DNA from: Streptomyces sp. Tu6071
Lineage (GTDB): Bacteria > Actinomycetota > Actinomycetes > Streptomycetales > Streptomycetaceae
Assembly (NCBI RefSeq): GCF_000213055.1
Contig: NZ_CM001165.1
Span: forward strand, 558,001 to 622,000
Reading direction: 5' to 3'
DNA length: 64,000 bases
Shown: piece by piece, positions 1 through 10,712 of the stretch
Position numbering within the stretch: the first letter of the stretch is position 1
Layout of the letters: each line of letters opens with the position of its first letter
Position numbers and translations under genes: made by a program
Notes under the pieces: generated by a model
Told to the model about the DNA's origin: nothing
Databases searched by the model: none
What the model saw: only the letters and a program-made list of their open reading frames with translations

Positions 1-230
1 ACCTCGCGGCCTGGGAGGGCGAACCGCTGCGGCAGCCCTCGCTCTTCCTCGCGGGCCGCGAGGACGCCTCGCTCGCCTGGCTCTCCGAGGCCGTGGACGC
101 CTTCCCCCGCACCCTGCCGGGGCTCAGGGGCACCCACCTTCTGGACGACTGCGGGCACTGGGTGCAGCAGGAGCGGCCCGACGAGGTCGGCGCGCTGCTC
201 GTGGAGTGGCTGGCCGGTCTGGACCGGTGA
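1..230 (+). CDS. Alpha/beta hydrolase, epoxide-hydrolase-like, C-terminal part only
   Basis: The reading frame enters from outside the window and ends at the TGA at 228-230, giving about 75 residues. They include the strand typical of the end of an alpha/beta hydrolase fold (LFLAGRED, carrying an acidic residue) and a DDCGHWVQQERPDEV segment. The GHWxQQERP pattern is the family hallmark around the catalytic histidine of epoxide-hydrolase-like enzymes, so the His of the catalytic triad lies here. The nucleophile and oxyanion region are upstream and not visible, so the substrate cannot be inferred. The gene runs in the same direction as the heparinase-like gene, 160 bases downstream. Confidence 0.8.
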   Translation, partial: LAAWEGEPLRQPSLFLAGREDASLAWLSEAVDAFPRTLPGLRGTHLLDDCGHWVQQERPDEVGALLVEWLAGLDR

Positions 231-254
231 CCGAGGACCCGTGACGGCCCGCAT

Positions 255-316
255 GGCAAGCGTTTTCTGCCCGTGCCGTCCGGGCCATTGACCTCGTCCC
301 GCCCATCGCTTTTCAT
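255..316 (+). promoter_or_regulatory. LacI-type operator-like inverted repeat and candidate promoter before the heparinase-like gene
   Basis: Positions 255-272 read GGCAAGCGTTTTCTGCCC, an imperfect palindrome with a central CG flanked by A/T. This resembles operators of LacI-family sugar regulators (GAAANCGNTTNC type). Just downstream TTGACC (288-293) is followed after 17 bases by TTTCAT (311-316), a possible -35/-10 pair. No LacI gene is next to it in the window. Operator and promoter are inferences from sequence shape only. Confidence 0.35.
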
Positions 317-390
317 GACAGGGCCGCCGCCTTCCGTACGCGCGCCGCTCCCCCGGCGCGCCGCCCGCCCCTGTCCGAGGAGTCCCCGGC

Positions 391-2313
391 ATGCCCTCAG
401 CCCCCTCGCTCGCCGACTGGTTCCCGCCCGGCCTCGTGGAGGCGCGGCTCCCGGCGCTCGGGGAGTGGAGTCCCGTACCGGCGCCCGGCGAGAAGTGGCC
501 GTTCGACGAGGCGACGCGCGCCCGGGTGCTCGGCGAGGCGCGGGCGGCGCTCGGCGAGCCGTGGCCCGCGCTGCCCGCCTCGCTCTTCGCGCGGTTCGCG
601 CGGGACGGGGACCGCGCGGCGTACCAGGCGCCGTGGGACGCGCGGCGGGCGAGACTGGGCCGCGCGCTGCTGGCGCTCGCGGCGGCGGACGGCGCCGACG
701 ACGGGGCGGCCCCGGCGGCCTCCGCCGCCTTCGCCGACGAGGTCATGGACGGCGTGTGGGCGCTGTGCGAGGAGACCTCGTGGGTGTGGCCCGCACATGA
801 CTTCCGCGTCCTCGACGCGCGGCAGGGGCTGCTCCCCGACCCCGAGGTCCCGACGCTCGACCTGGGCGCGGCGACGACCGCGGTGCTCCTCTCGCTCGCG
901 GACGCGCTCGCGGGGGACGCGCTCGACGCGCGCGACCCGCTGCTCCGGCGCAGGATGCGCGGCGAGGTGTGGACGCGGGTGCTCGGCCCGTACCTGGAGC
1001 GCTCCGAGTGGGGCTGGTACGACGGTTCGACGGCCAAGCTCAACAACTGGAACCCGTGGATCCACTCGGACCTCCTGCTCGCGACGGCGCTTACGGTCGA
1101 GGACCGGGCCTCGCGCGCGGCGCTCGTCGGCAAGATCGTGCGCGGGCTCGACCACTACCTCGTGGCGCAACCGGCGGACGGCGGCTGCGACGAGGGCCCG
1201 CACTACTGGTGGCGCGCGGGCGCCTCCCTCTTCGAGTGCCTGGAGCTGCTGATCTCGTTGCTCGGCACGGGCGAGGCGGTCCTCACCGAGCCGCTGATCC
1301 GGGACACGGCGCGGTATCCGCTGCTCATGCACGTCGGTGACGGGTGGTCGGTGAGCTTCGCGGACGGCCCGGCCCGGCTGCGCGAGGCCACCCCGGCGGT
1401 CCTGTACCGGTACGGGCTGCGCACGGGGCAGCCGGACGTGGCCGCGCACGCGCGGGCCCTGCGGGGCACGGCGGACCCGGTCCTGCCCGAGGACGCCACA
1501 CCGTACGACCTGCGGCGGGTCCTCGGCGCGCTGCTCGACCCGGCGTGGCGGGCGGCGGAGGAGGCGACGCTCCCGCTGCCCGGTCAGGGCTGGCTCCCCG
1601 GCACGCAGGTGCTCGTGGCGCGCGAGGCGGAGGGGACGACGCGCGGTCTGCTGCTCGCGGCGAAGGGCGGGCACAACGACGAGAGCCACAACCACAACGA
1701 CGTCGGCTCGTTGCTCGTCGCCGTGGACGCGCGGCCACTGATCATCGACGTCGGCGTCGGCACGTACCGGAGGGAGACCTTCGGGCGGGAGCGGTACGGG
1801 ATCTGGTCGATGACGAGCGCGTACCACAACGTGCCCGAGGTGAACGGCCACGGGCAGCCGCCGGGCCGGGACTTCGCCGCGCGTGGGGCGCGCGCCGAGC
1901 TGGCTCCGGGGCGCGCCGCGCTGACGCTCGACCTCGCGGGCGCGTACCCGGAGCGGGCGGGCCTGCGGGCCTGGGAGCGCACGGCGGCGCTGGTACGGGG
2001 CGAGGAGCCGCGCGTCGAGGTCCGGGACGCCTGGCGGCTCGACGCGGCCCCGGAACGGCTCGTTCTCCACCTGCTGCTCGGCGGCGAGGTGACCGCGGCG
2101 GGCGCCGGGCGGGCCCTCGTACGGCCGCCGCGGGGGCGCGGGCTCGCGCTGGCGTGGGACGACGCCGCCTTCGCCGCCGAGGTCGAGACCGTCGTCCTGG
2201 AGGACCCCGCCTTCACCCGGATGTGGGGCGAAGCCGTGCACCGGCTCGTCCTCACCGCGCGTGCGCCGGGGGCCGAGGGCACGCACGTCCTGAGCGCGCG
2301 GCCCGCCGACTGA
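391..2313 (+). CDS. Heparinase II/III-like polysaccharide lyase family protein
   Basis: This 640-residue protein has an N-terminal alpha-helical toroid part with the motif NNWNPWIHSDLLLA near residue 220, then a beta-rich part. The beta part contains KGGHNDESHNHNDVGS near residue 430 and a block with YGIWSMTSAYHNVPEVNGHGQ. These are hallmarks of the heparinase II/III family (alpha/alpha toroid followed by an antiparallel beta-sandwich), where the His and Tyr residues act in beta-elimination of uronic-acid-containing glycans. No signal peptide is evident, so it may act on imported oligosaccharides. GAGGAG lies about 10 bases before the ATG and supports the start. The SGNH esterase follows 69 bases downstream on the same strand, so the pair may form an operon for degrading acetylated glycans. 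The exact substrate cannot be read from the sequence. Confidence 0.85.
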   Translation: MPSAPSLADWFPPGLVEARLPALGEWSPVPAPGEKWPFDEATRARVLGEARAALGEPWPALPASLFARFARDGDRAAYQAPWDARRARLGRALLALAAADGADDGAAPAASAAFADEVMDGVWALCEETSWVWPAHDFRVLDARQGLLPDPEVPTLDLGAATTAVLLSLADALAGDALDARDPLLRRRMRGEVWTRVLGPYLERSEWGWYDGSTAKLNNWNPWIHSDLLLATALTVEDRASRAALVGKIVRGLDHYLVAQPADGGCDEGPHYWWRAGASLFECLELLISLLGTGEAVLTEPLIRDTARYPLLMHVGDGWSVSFADGPARLREATPAVLYRYGLRTGQPDVAAHARALRGTADPVLPEDATPYDLRRVLGALLDPAWRAAEEATLPLPGQGWLPGTQVLVAREAEGTTRGLLLAAKGGHNDESHNHNDVGSLLVAVDARPLIIDVGVGTYRRETFGRERYGIWSMTSAYHNVPEVNGHGQPPGRDFAARGARAELAPGRAALTLDLAGAYPERAGLRAWERTAALVRGEEPRVEVRDAWRLDAAPERLVLHLLLGGEVTAAGAGRALVRPPRGRGLALAWDDAAFAAEVETVVLEDPAFTRMWGEAVHRLVLTARAPGAEGTHVLSARPAD

Positions 2314-2382
2314 CCCCGCCCCTCCCCCCGGCTGCTCCACCGAACCACTCGCACTTCCCCCACGAAAGCGAAGGAGTTCACC

Positions 2383-3165
2383 GTGAGATCAGCTCAAGAC
2401 GGTACTGCCCGGGGGGTCCGTCCCCTCTCGCGCCGCGGCTTCCTGCTCGTCGGCGCGGGTGCGGCGGCCGGGGTGGCGTTCGGCGCCCGCCCGGCCGCCG
2501 CCGACGTGCCCGGCGAGTCGAACGGCGGCGTGCGGGTCATGCCGCTCGGCGACTCGCTCACCGACGGCTTCACGCCCTGCCCCGGCGGCTACCGGATCGG
2601 CCTGTGGCGCAGGCTCGCCGAGGCCGGGTACACCGTCGACTTCGTCGGCTCGCTCGCCAACGGCCCCGCCGAGCTGGGCGACCACGACCACGAGGGCCAC
2701 TCGGGCTGGCGCATCGACCAGCTCGACGCCCAGCTCGAGGGCTGGCTCGCCGCGACGTCCCCGCGCACGGTGCTGCTCCTCATCGGCACCAACGACCTCA
2801 ACCAGAACCACGACGTCGCGAACGCCCCCGCGCGGCTCTCGGCGCTCGTGGACCGGATACGTGCCCTGCTCCCCGCCGCGGAGATCTTCGTGGCCTCGGT
2901 GCCCCCGCAGACCGATCCGACGCAGCAGGCCCGCGTCGTCGCGTACAACCAGGCGCTGCCCGGCGCGCTCGCGGGCAAGGACGCGGGGGTGCACCTGGTG
3001 CGGATGTACGAGGCGCTGACGACGGCCGACCTCGCGGACGGTGTCCACCTCACCCCGGCCGGCTACGACAGGATGGCCGGGGTGTGGTTCGACGCGCTGC
3101 GGTCGGTGCCGGGGGCGCTGGAGCCGGTGGCGGGGGCGCGGGAGGGGGTGGCGCGGGCGCGGTAG
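2383..3165 (+). CDS. Secreted SGNH/GDSL hydrolase with Tat signal
   Basis: A 260-residue GTG-start protein with AAGGAG about 7 bases upstream. The N-terminus has SRRGF followed by a hydrophobic Ala/Gly stretch, a twin-arginine signal. The mature part holds the SGNH blocks in order: MPLGDSLTDGF with the nucleophile Ser (block I), GTNDLNQNHD (block III Asn), and DGVHLTPAGYDRMA with the catalytic Asp and His (block V). This organisation matches the XynB-like subfamily of SGNH hydrolases, often acetyl or carbohydrate esterases. It lies downstream of the heparinase-like gene, consistent with exported glycan deacetylation, though lipase activity cannot be excluded. A hairpin follows the stop. Confidence 0.88.
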   Translation: MRSAQDGTARGVRPLSRRGFLLVGAGAAAGVAFGARPAAADVPGESNGGVRVMPLGDSLTDGFTPCPGGYRIGLWRRLAEAGYTVDFVGSLANGPAELGDHDHEGHSGWRIDQLDAQLEGWLAATSPRTVLLLIGTNDLNQNHDVANAPARLSALVDRIRALLPAAEIFVASVPPQTDPTQQARVVAYNQALPGALAGKDAGVHLVRMYEALTTADLADGVHLTPAGYDRMAGVWFDALRSVPGALEPVAGAREGVARAR

Positions 3166-3177
3166 TCGCGGGTACGC

Positions 3178-3224
3178 GTACGCCCCGGTCGTCCCCTCGT
3201 CAGGAGGGGGTGCCCGGGGCGTAC
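3178..3224. terminator. Bidirectional intrinsic terminator-like hairpin between convergent genes
   Basis: The arms GTACGCCCCGG (3178-3188) and CCGGGGCGTAC (3214-3224) are perfect 11-base complements. The loop contains a second C-rich/G-rich pairing (CCCCTC with GAGGGG). The hairpin sits between the esterase gene on the plus strand and sdhB on the minus strand, so it can serve both. No T-tract follows, which is usual for Streptomyces. Confidence 0.65.
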
Positions 3225-3256
3225 GGCGGGGGCGGTGGGGCCGCCCCCGCGAAGGG

Positions 3257-4002
3257 TCAGCGCTTGCCGGCCTTGCGCTGGGCGCGCAGCCACTCGCGGT
3301 TCATGTTCGTGATGGACATGAGCGGGATGCCCTTGGGGCAGGCGGTGGCGCACTCGCCCGTGAGCGTGCAGCCGCCGAAGCCCTCGGTGTCCATCTGGGC
3401 GACCATGTCGAGGACGCGGGACTCGCGCTCGGGGGCGCCCTGGGGCAGGACGTTGAGGTGGTTGATCTTCGCCGAGGTGAAGAGCATCGCGGAGCCGTTG
3501 GGGCAGGCCGCGACGCAGGCGCCGCAGCCGATGCACTCGGCGTTCTCGAAGGCGTAGTCCGCGTCGGGCTTGGGGACCGGCGTGGAGTGGGCCTCGGGCG
3601 CGGTGCCCGTCGCGGCGGAGATGTAGCCGCCGGACTGGATGATCCGGTCGAAGGCCGAGCGGTTCACCGCGAGGTCCTTGATGACCGGGAAGGCCGCCGC
3701 GCGCCACGGCTCGATGTCGATCGTGTCGCCGTCCTTGAAGGACCGCATGTGGAGCTGGCACGTCGTGGTGCGCTCGGGGCCGTGCGCGTCACCGTTGATG
3801 ACGAGCGAGCAGGCCCCGCAGATGCCCTCGCGGCAGTCGTGGTCGAAGGCGACCGGGTCCTCGCCCTTGAGGGTGAGTTCCTCGTTGAGGGTGTCGAGCA
3901 TTTCGAGGAAGGACATGTCCTCGGAGATGCTGTCCACCTCGTAGGTGACCATGGCGCCCGGGGCGTCCGCGTTCTTCTGGCGCCATACGCGCAGGGTGAG
4001 CT

Positions 4003-4006
<4 letters not shown>
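3257..4006 (-). CDS. sdhB: Succinate dehydrogenase/fumarate reductase iron-sulfur subunit
   Basis: The 249-residue protein is the electron-transfer subunit of a membrane-bound succinate:menaquinone oxidoreductase. The N-terminal plant-type ferredoxin domain shows CREGICGAC near residue 60 and a further Cys in TTTCQLHM, which bind the [2Fe-2S] cluster. The C-terminal half shows [12 protein letters not shown] and [14 protein letters not shown], which provide ligands for the [4Fe-4S] and [3Fe-4S] clusters. Length and motif spacing match the Sdh1-type enzymes of actinobacteria rather than the four-subunit SdhCDAB type. The ATG at 4006 overlaps the sdhA stop by four bases (ATGA), so translation is coupled. 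It is the last gene of sdhC-sdhA-sdhB. Confidence 0.96.
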
Positions 4007-5955
<1,949 letters not shown>

Positions 5956-5956
5956 G

Positions 5957-6664
5957 TCAGTCCACCAATCCGGTCATGACGCCGACCGGGACGGCGATGA
6001 AGCCGAGCGTGATCACGACGGCGAGCACGTTCGCGAGGGTCTTGAGCACCAGGTCGCGGCTGCGGCTGCCGACGCCGAGGGTCTGGGCGGCGCTGTAGAA
6101 GCCGTGCTGGATGTGGAGGCCGAGGGCGAGCATCGCGACGATGTAGATCACGTTGCCGTACCAGGTGGAGAAGGTGTCCACCACGTTGGCGTAGGGGTGA
6201 CCGTTCTGGAAGCCGCCGCTGTGCACGGTGCCGGTGGTGAGGTCCAGGATGTGCCACACGATGAAGAGGGCGAGGACGATCCCGCCGTAGCGCATGGTGT
6301 GGGTCGCGTACGAGGCGCGGCGGCGCGGGTGCGCGTACTTGACCGGGCGTGCCTTCTGGTCGCGTCGGCTGAGCTGGTACGCGGAGACGGCGTGCGCCAC
6401 GACGGCGATGACCAGGACGACCCGGATGACCCAGAGCGTCCACTCGTAGTGCATGAAGGGTTCGCCGACGGTGCGCAGCCAGTGCGCGTACTCGTCGAAG
6501 GTGCCGGGTCCGAAGAAGATCTTCAGGTTGCCGTACATGTGGGCGATCAAGTACAGCAGCATGAGAAGGCCGGAGACGGCCATCACTGTCTTCTTGCCGA
6601 CGGAGGAATCCCAGATCATTCGCGTCCTGGACGGCCGTCGGTCCGTCCCTGGTGCCAGAGCCAT
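5957..6664 (-). CDS. sdhC: Succinate dehydrogenase cytochrome b membrane subunit
   Basis: A 235-residue integral membrane protein with about five hydrophobic segments. Histidines in or near the membrane ([31 protein letters not shown]) are candidates for heme and quinone-site ligands. A single five-helix b subunit is typical of Sdh1-type complexes. A TTG at 6673 would add three residues, but the ATG at 6664 is preferred. TACCTT (6677-6672) with TTGGAC 19 bases before it would place transcription start at that ATG, and no Shine-Dalgarno sequence is present, so a leaderless mRNA is likely. The divergent LysR gene probably controls the operon. Confidence 0.93.
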   Translation of the reverse strand: MALAPGTDRRPSRTRMIWDSSVGKKTVMAVSGLLMLLYLIAHMYGNLKIFFGPGTFDEYAHWLRTVGEPFMHYEWTLWVIRVVLVIAVVAHAVSAYQLSRRDQKARPVKYAHPRRRASYATHTMRYGGIVLALFIVWHILDLTTGTVHSGGFQNGHPYANVVDTFSTWYGNVIYIVAMLALGLHIQHGFYSAAQTLGVGSRSRDLVLKTLANVLAVVITLGFIAVPVGVMTGLVD

Positions 6665-6747
6665 GTCAAGCAAGGTAGGGCCGAACGACCCGAGAGGTCC
6701 AAGAGATCACTGGCCTTATTTCCATAGCCCTGGCCTATCGTTGCACT
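6665..6747. promoter_or_regulatory. Divergent sdhCAB / lysR promoter region with a T-N11-A operator
   Basis: The sequence ATAGCCCTGGCCTAT (6724-6738) is an interrupted palindrome fitting the LysR T-N11-A rule, with T at 6725 and A at 6737. It lies about 60-74 bases upstream of the inferred sdhC start site, the classic distance for a LysR recognition-binding site. It also overlaps the likely -10 (TATCGT, 6736-6741) of the regulator gene, which suggests autorepression. The lysR ATG at 6748 has no Shine-Dalgarno sequence and may also be leaderless. Confidence 0.6.
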
Positions 6748-7662
6748 ATGCAGTTCCAGCAGCTCCAGTATTTCGTGGCCGTGGCGGAGACCCGGCACTT
6801 CACCCGCGCCGCCGAGATCGTGCACGTCGCGCAGCCCTCGCTCTCGCAGCAGATCAAGGCGCTGGAGCGCGAGCTGGGGGCCGAACTCTTCAGCCGCGCA
6901 AGGGGAAACATCACGCTCACCGACGCGGGTGAGGCGCTGCTCCCGCTGGCCAGGCGCATCCTGGAGGACGCCGAGACCGCGCACCACGAAGTGGGCGAAA
7001 TCGCACAGCTGCGCAGGGGGCGGGTCCGGCTCGGCGCGACCCCCAGTCTGTGCACGGGACTGCTCCCCGACGTCCTGCGGACGTATCACGATCGTTATCC
7101 GGGGATCCAGCTCCTCATCGAGGAGGGCGGCTCGCACGACCTCGTACGGGAGCTGGCGCGCGGCGCGCTCGACCTCGCGCTCGTCGTCCTCCCGCTGCCG
7201 ACCGCGTCGCCCGCGCTGGAGACGGTGGAGCTGCTCCACGAGGACCTCGTGGTCGTCTCCTCGCTGCTGCGGTCCGCGCCGGGCTCGGGCGGCGGACGCG
7301 GGCGCAGGGTCCGCATCGCGGATCTGCGCGAGGAGCGCCTCGTGATGTTCCGGCACGGCTACGACCTGCGGGAACTGACCGTCGCCGCGTGCCGCAACGA
7401 GGGCTTCGAGCCGTCCTTCGCGGTCGAGGGCGGGGAGATGGACGCGGTGCTGGGCTTCGTCCGGGCCGGGCTCGGCGCGGCCGTCGTCCCGCGCATGGTC
7501 GCGGAGCGCCCCGGCTCGGGTCTCCGCGTCACCCCTCTCGCGTCGCCCGGCCTGCACCGCACGATCGCCCTCGCCCACCGCAGCGACGTGGCCCCGCCCC
7601 GGGCGGCGCGCGAACTCCAGGAGATCCTGGTGCGGGAGGCCGCGCGCTTGCAGGCGGAGTGA
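6748..7662 (+). CDS. LysR-family transcriptional regulator, probable regulator of sdhCAB
   Basis: A 304-residue LysR-type protein. The N-terminal winged helix-turn-helix (residues 1-60) includes FVAVAETRHFTRAAE and QPSLSQQIKALERELG, the conserved recognition helix of the family. A linker helix and a two-lobed periplasmic-binding-like co-inducer domain (about 90-300) follow. It is divergent from sdhC with 83 bases between starts, and the intergenic palindrome fits a LysR site. The co-inducer is unknown; a TCA-cycle dicarboxylate would be a reasonable guess from context. A hairpin follows the stop. Confidence 0.92.
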   Translation: MQFQQLQYFVAVAETRHFTRAAEIVHVAQPSLSQQIKALERELGAELFSRARGNITLTDAGEALLPLARRILEDAETAHHEVGEIAQLRRGRVRLGATPSLCTGLLPDVLRTYHDRYPGIQLLIEEGGSHDLVRELARGALDLALVVLPLPTASPALETVELLHEDLVVVSSLLRSAPGSGGGRGRRVRIADLREERLVMFRHGYDLRELTVAACRNEGFEPSFAVEGGEMDAVLGFVRAGLGAAVVPRMVAERPGSGLRVTPLASPGLHRTIALAHRSDVAPPRAARELQEILVREAARLQAE

Positions 7663-7694
7663 GCGGGCCCGCCGGGGTACGGGGCCGCCGGGCC

Positions 7695-7723
7695 GGTACG
7701 GGCGGGGAGGCCCGCGCCGTACC
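7695..7723. terminator. Hairpin between convergent lysR and rmdA-like genes
   Basis: GGTACGG (7695-7701) pairs with CCGTACC (7717-7723). The pairing continues inward through a C/G-rich stem with one bulge. It sits in the 78-base space between two convergent stops and is a plausible bidirectional terminator. Confidence 0.5.
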
Positions 7724-7740
7724 CGTACCTCCCCCGTCCC

Positions 7741-9900
7741 TCAGCCGGTCACCGCGTCCACGAGTGCCAGCTCCCTGACCCTCGCCGCCGGGCCCGGACG
7801 GGCGTAGTACCAGCCCTGTGCCGTGTCGCAGCCGAGTTCGCGGAGCTGATCGGCCTGGGCGCTCGTCTCGACGCCCTCGACCGTGACCGCGAGGTCGAGG
7901 CTGTGGGCGAGCGCGACGATGCCCTCGACGATCTTGAGGTCCACCGGGTCGGCGGGGAACTGCTGCATACCGCGGGTGAAGGCGCGGTCGAGCTTGAGGA
8001 CACTCACCGGGAGGCGGCGCAGGTTGGCGAGGTTCGAGTAGCCGGTGCCGAAGTCGTCGAGCGCGATGTCCACGCCCATCTCGGCGAGCCGCCGCAGCGG
8101 CTTGAGGAGGTCGTCGTCGGCGCCGATGAGCGCGGACTCGGTGACCTCCAGGCACAGCGCGCCCGGCGGGAGCCCCGTGCGTTCCAGGATCTCGACGGTG
8201 TCGGCGACGAGACGCGGGTGCTGGAGCTGGCACGGCGAGAGGTTGACGTTGACGCGCAGCGGCGCGGGGCCGCCGCGCTCCTCCTGCCACAGCCGGGCCT
8301 GCCGCGCGGACTCGTCGAGCACCCAGCGGCCGAGCGGCACGATGAGACCGGTGTGCTCGGCGAGCGGGATGAAGCGGTCGGGGCCGATCGTGCCGTGCTG
8401 CGGGTGCGACCACCGCACGAGCGCCTCGGCGCCGTGCACCGTGCCGTCGCCGAGGTCGACGAGCGGCTGGTACTCGATGAAGAACTCGCCGCGCTCCAGC
8501 GCGGCGGGCAGCGCGGTGGTCAGTCCGTGCCGGGTGATGGCGCGGGCGTCGGCCTCGGGGTCGGCGACCTCGTAGCGGTTGCCGCCCGCCGCCTTGGCCC
8601 GGTACATCGTGATGTCGGCGCTGCGCAGCACCTCGGCGGGGCCGCGCTTGCCGCCCCCCGGCCCCTCCACGATGCCGATGCTGCCGCGCACGGTCAGCTC
8701 CCGGCCGTCCACGCGGACCGGCGTGGCGAGGGCCTGCATCATGCGCCCGGCCAGCTCGTGGACCTCCTCGCGGGCGCGGGGCCCGGTCGTGAGCGCGACG
8801 AACTCGTCGCCGCCGATGCGGGCCACGATCTCCCCGGCGCCGCCCGCGCAGCCCTGGAGCCGGTCGGCGACCTCGACCAGGAGCCGGTCGCCCGCGTCGT
8901 GGCCGAGGCTGTCGTTGACCGTCTTGAAGCCGTCGAGGTCCAGGTAGCAGAGCCCGAAGCGGTTGTTCTCGCCGGCCTGGAGCGCCTTGTCGAGGCGTTC
9001 GAAGAAGAGCGTGCGGTTGGGGAGCCCGGTGAGCGCGTCGTGCGTCGCCTCGTACCGCAGCCGGAGGTTCAGCAGGCGGCGCTCGGTGGTGTCCTCCAGG
9101 AGCGCGAGCTGGTAGAGCGGGCGGCCCTGGTCGTCGCGCAGGAGCGAGACGGTGAGGTTGGTCCACAGGACGGTGCCGTCGTGGCGGTAGAAGGGCTTCT
9201 CGGCCTGGAAGTACTCGCGGGTGCCCTTGACCAGTTCCTCGTACAGGCGCCAGACGGTCGGCGAGTCGTCGGGGTGGGCCCACTCGCGGACGTTGGTGCC
9301 GCGCAGCGAGCCGACGAGGCCGCCGAACATCCCGGCGAGCGCGTCGTTCGCCTCGACGATGACACCGTCCATGTCGGCGATGCTGATGCCGAGCGCGGCG
9401 CCCTCGAAGACGGCCCGGAAGCGCGCCTCGCTCACGTGCAGGGCGCGCTCGACGGCGGCGCGCGCGCCGAGCGCGGCCCGCGAGATGGCCTCCTGCTCGG
9501 TACGGGTCCGCTCGCGCAGCGCCCCGGCGAAACCTGCCGCCATGGCGTGCTGGATGCGGGCGCCGCGCGCGGCGAGGTCCTCGTGCCGCCCGTCGTCCCC
9601 GCAGTACAGGACGAGGTACGCCTCGACGACGTCGAGGGTGCGGCTGAGCGTCTCGGGGTCGGTGCAGTGCGCGGCGACGAGGGCGGCGCCGATGCCGCGC
9701 GACTCCTCGGCGTCGAAGACCCGGGCGTGCAGCGCGGCGCGCAGGCGGTGCGCGAGCGGCAGGAGCAGCTTCTCGAACTCGGGGCGGGTCAGTGAGGTCG
9801 CGGTGAGCGGGAAGAGTGCCCGGCTCCAGATGGTCGCGAACCTGCCGACCCGGTCGGCCGGCTCGTCCCGTGTCCCGCTCGTCCCGCTTGCCTCGCTCAC
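7741..9900 (-). CDS. rmdA: PAS-GGDEF-EAL cyclic-di-GMP signalling protein, RmdA-like
   Basis: The 719-residue cytoplasmic protein has an N-terminal helical region, a PAS domain (about 160-270), a GGDEF domain with an intact RIGGDEFVAL motif (near 370) and an EAL domain with AEALVRW (near 494), EVTES, DDFGTGYS and a late EGVET motif. GGDEF domains make and EAL domains hydrolyse cyclic-di-GMP; both motif sets look complete. Architecture and neighbourhood (LysR-sdh on one side, DUF574-type methyltransferase on the other) match RmdA of S. coelicolor, a phosphodiesterase that promotes development. The GTG at 9900 overlaps the methyltransferase stop as GTGA, so this start is preferred to an upstream ATG. 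Whether the GGDEF half is active cannot be told from sequence. Confidence 0.85.
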   Translation of the reverse strand: MSEASGTSGTRDEPADRVGRFATIWSRALFPLTATSLTRPEFEKLLLPLAHRLRAALHARVFDAEESRGIGAALVAAHCTDPETLSRTLDVVEAYLVLYCGDDGRHEDLAARGARIQHAMAAGFAGALRERTRTEQEAISRAALGARAAVERALHVSEARFRAVFEGAALGISIADMDGVIVEANDALAGMFGGLVGSLRGTNVREWAHPDDSPTVWRLYEELVKGTREYFQAEKPFYRHDGTVLWTNLTVSLLRDDQGRPLYQLALLEDTTERRLLNLRLRYEATHDALTGLPNRTLFFERLDKALQAGENNRFGLCYLDLDGFKTVNDSLGHDAGDRLLVEVADRLQGCAGGAGEIVARIGGDEFVALTTGPRAREEVHELAGRMMQALATPVRVDGRELTVRGSIGIVEGPGGGKRGPAEVLRSADITMYRAKAAGGNRYEVADPEADARAITRHGLTTALPAALERGEFFIEYQPLVDLGDGTVHGAEALVRWSHPQHGTIGPDRFIPLAEHTGLIVPLGRWVLDESARQARLWQEERGGPAPLRVNVNLSPCQLQHPRLVADTVEILERTGLPPGALCLEVTESALIGADDDLLKPLRRLAEMGVDIALDDFGTGYSNLANLRRLPVSVLKLDRAFTRGMQQFPADPVDLKIVEGIVALAHSLDLAVTVEGVETSAQADQLRELGCDTAQGWYYARPGPAARVRELALVDAVTG

Positions 9901-10712
9901 GCCTTGCGCCCCACGCCCGCGTACCCGGAATTCGCGTACGGGTCCGCTTCCTCGCCCGGCACCTGCTCGGGCCGCCACTCCGCCATCGGCACGAGTCCGG
10001 GGTCGACGAGTTCGGTGCCCGCGAAGAAGCGGGCGATCTCCTCGGCGGTGCGCATGACGAGCGGGTTGCGGATGTCGCGGTAGACGTCGACGGCGCCGCT
10101 CGCCTCCTGCCGCGAGGTGGGGATGTGCTCGTACGCGGCGTGCGTGAGGATCAGCATGCTGCCGGGGGCGAGCGCGTCGAGGAGTTCGGCGACGGGGGCC
10201 GCCGGGTTCTCGCTGTCCTCGATGAAGTGGAGCACCGCGACGAGGAGGAGCGCGACGGGCCGCTCCAGGTCGATGAGTTCGGCGAACCCCGGGGCGCCGA
10301 GGATCTCGGCGGGCTTGCGCAGGTCGGCGGCGACGACGCTGGCGCGCGGGTCGCCGTCGAGCACGGCCTCGCTGTGCGCGACGGCGACGGGGTCGTGGTC
10401 GACGTAGATGACACGCGCCTCGGGGGCGAGGGCGCGGGCGACCTCGTGGACGCTGCCGAAGGTGGGGATGCCGGAGCCGATGTCGAGGAACTGCGTGACG
10501 CCCTCGGAGACCGCGTAGCGCACCGCGCGCCGCATGAAGGCACGATTCGCCTGCATGATCTTGGGGAGCCCCGGCAGGTGGGCCATCGCGCGCCGCGCGG
10601 CCTCCCGGTCCACCTCGAAGTTGTGCGAGCCGCCCAGGTAGTAGTCGTAGATCCGGGAAACGCTCGGAACCGTTATGTCGATTCCCTGCGGGGCCCAGGC
10701 GGGTCGCTCCAT
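9897..10712 (-). CDS. DUF574-type SAM-dependent methyltransferase
   Basis: A 271-residue protein of the actinomycete methyltransferase family PF04672 (formerly DUF574). It begins with SVSRIYDYYLGGSHNFEVDR, the family signature. It continues with QFLDIGSGIPTFGSVHEVA (SAM-binding glycine loop) and VIYVDHDPVAVAH (acidic residue that would contact the ribose). The family is highly expanded in Streptomyces and mostly without known substrate. GGAG lies a few bases before the ATG. The stop overlaps the start of the RmdA-like gene by four bases, so the two proteins are made from one message, possibly in the same signalling process; that link is inference. Confidence 0.9.
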   Translation of the reverse strand: MERPAWAPQGIDITVPSVSRIYDYYLGGSHNFEVDREAARRAMAHLPGLPKIMQANRAFMRRAVRYAVSEGVTQFLDIGSGIPTFGSVHEVARALAPEARVIYVDHDPVAVAHSEAVLDGDPRASVVAADLRKPAEILGAPGFAELIDLERPVALLLVAVLHFIEDSENPAAPVAELLDALAPGSMLILTHAAYEHIPTSRQEASGAVDVYRDIRNPLVMRTAEEIARFFAGTELVDPGLVPMAEWRPEQVPGEEADPYANSGYAGVGRKA

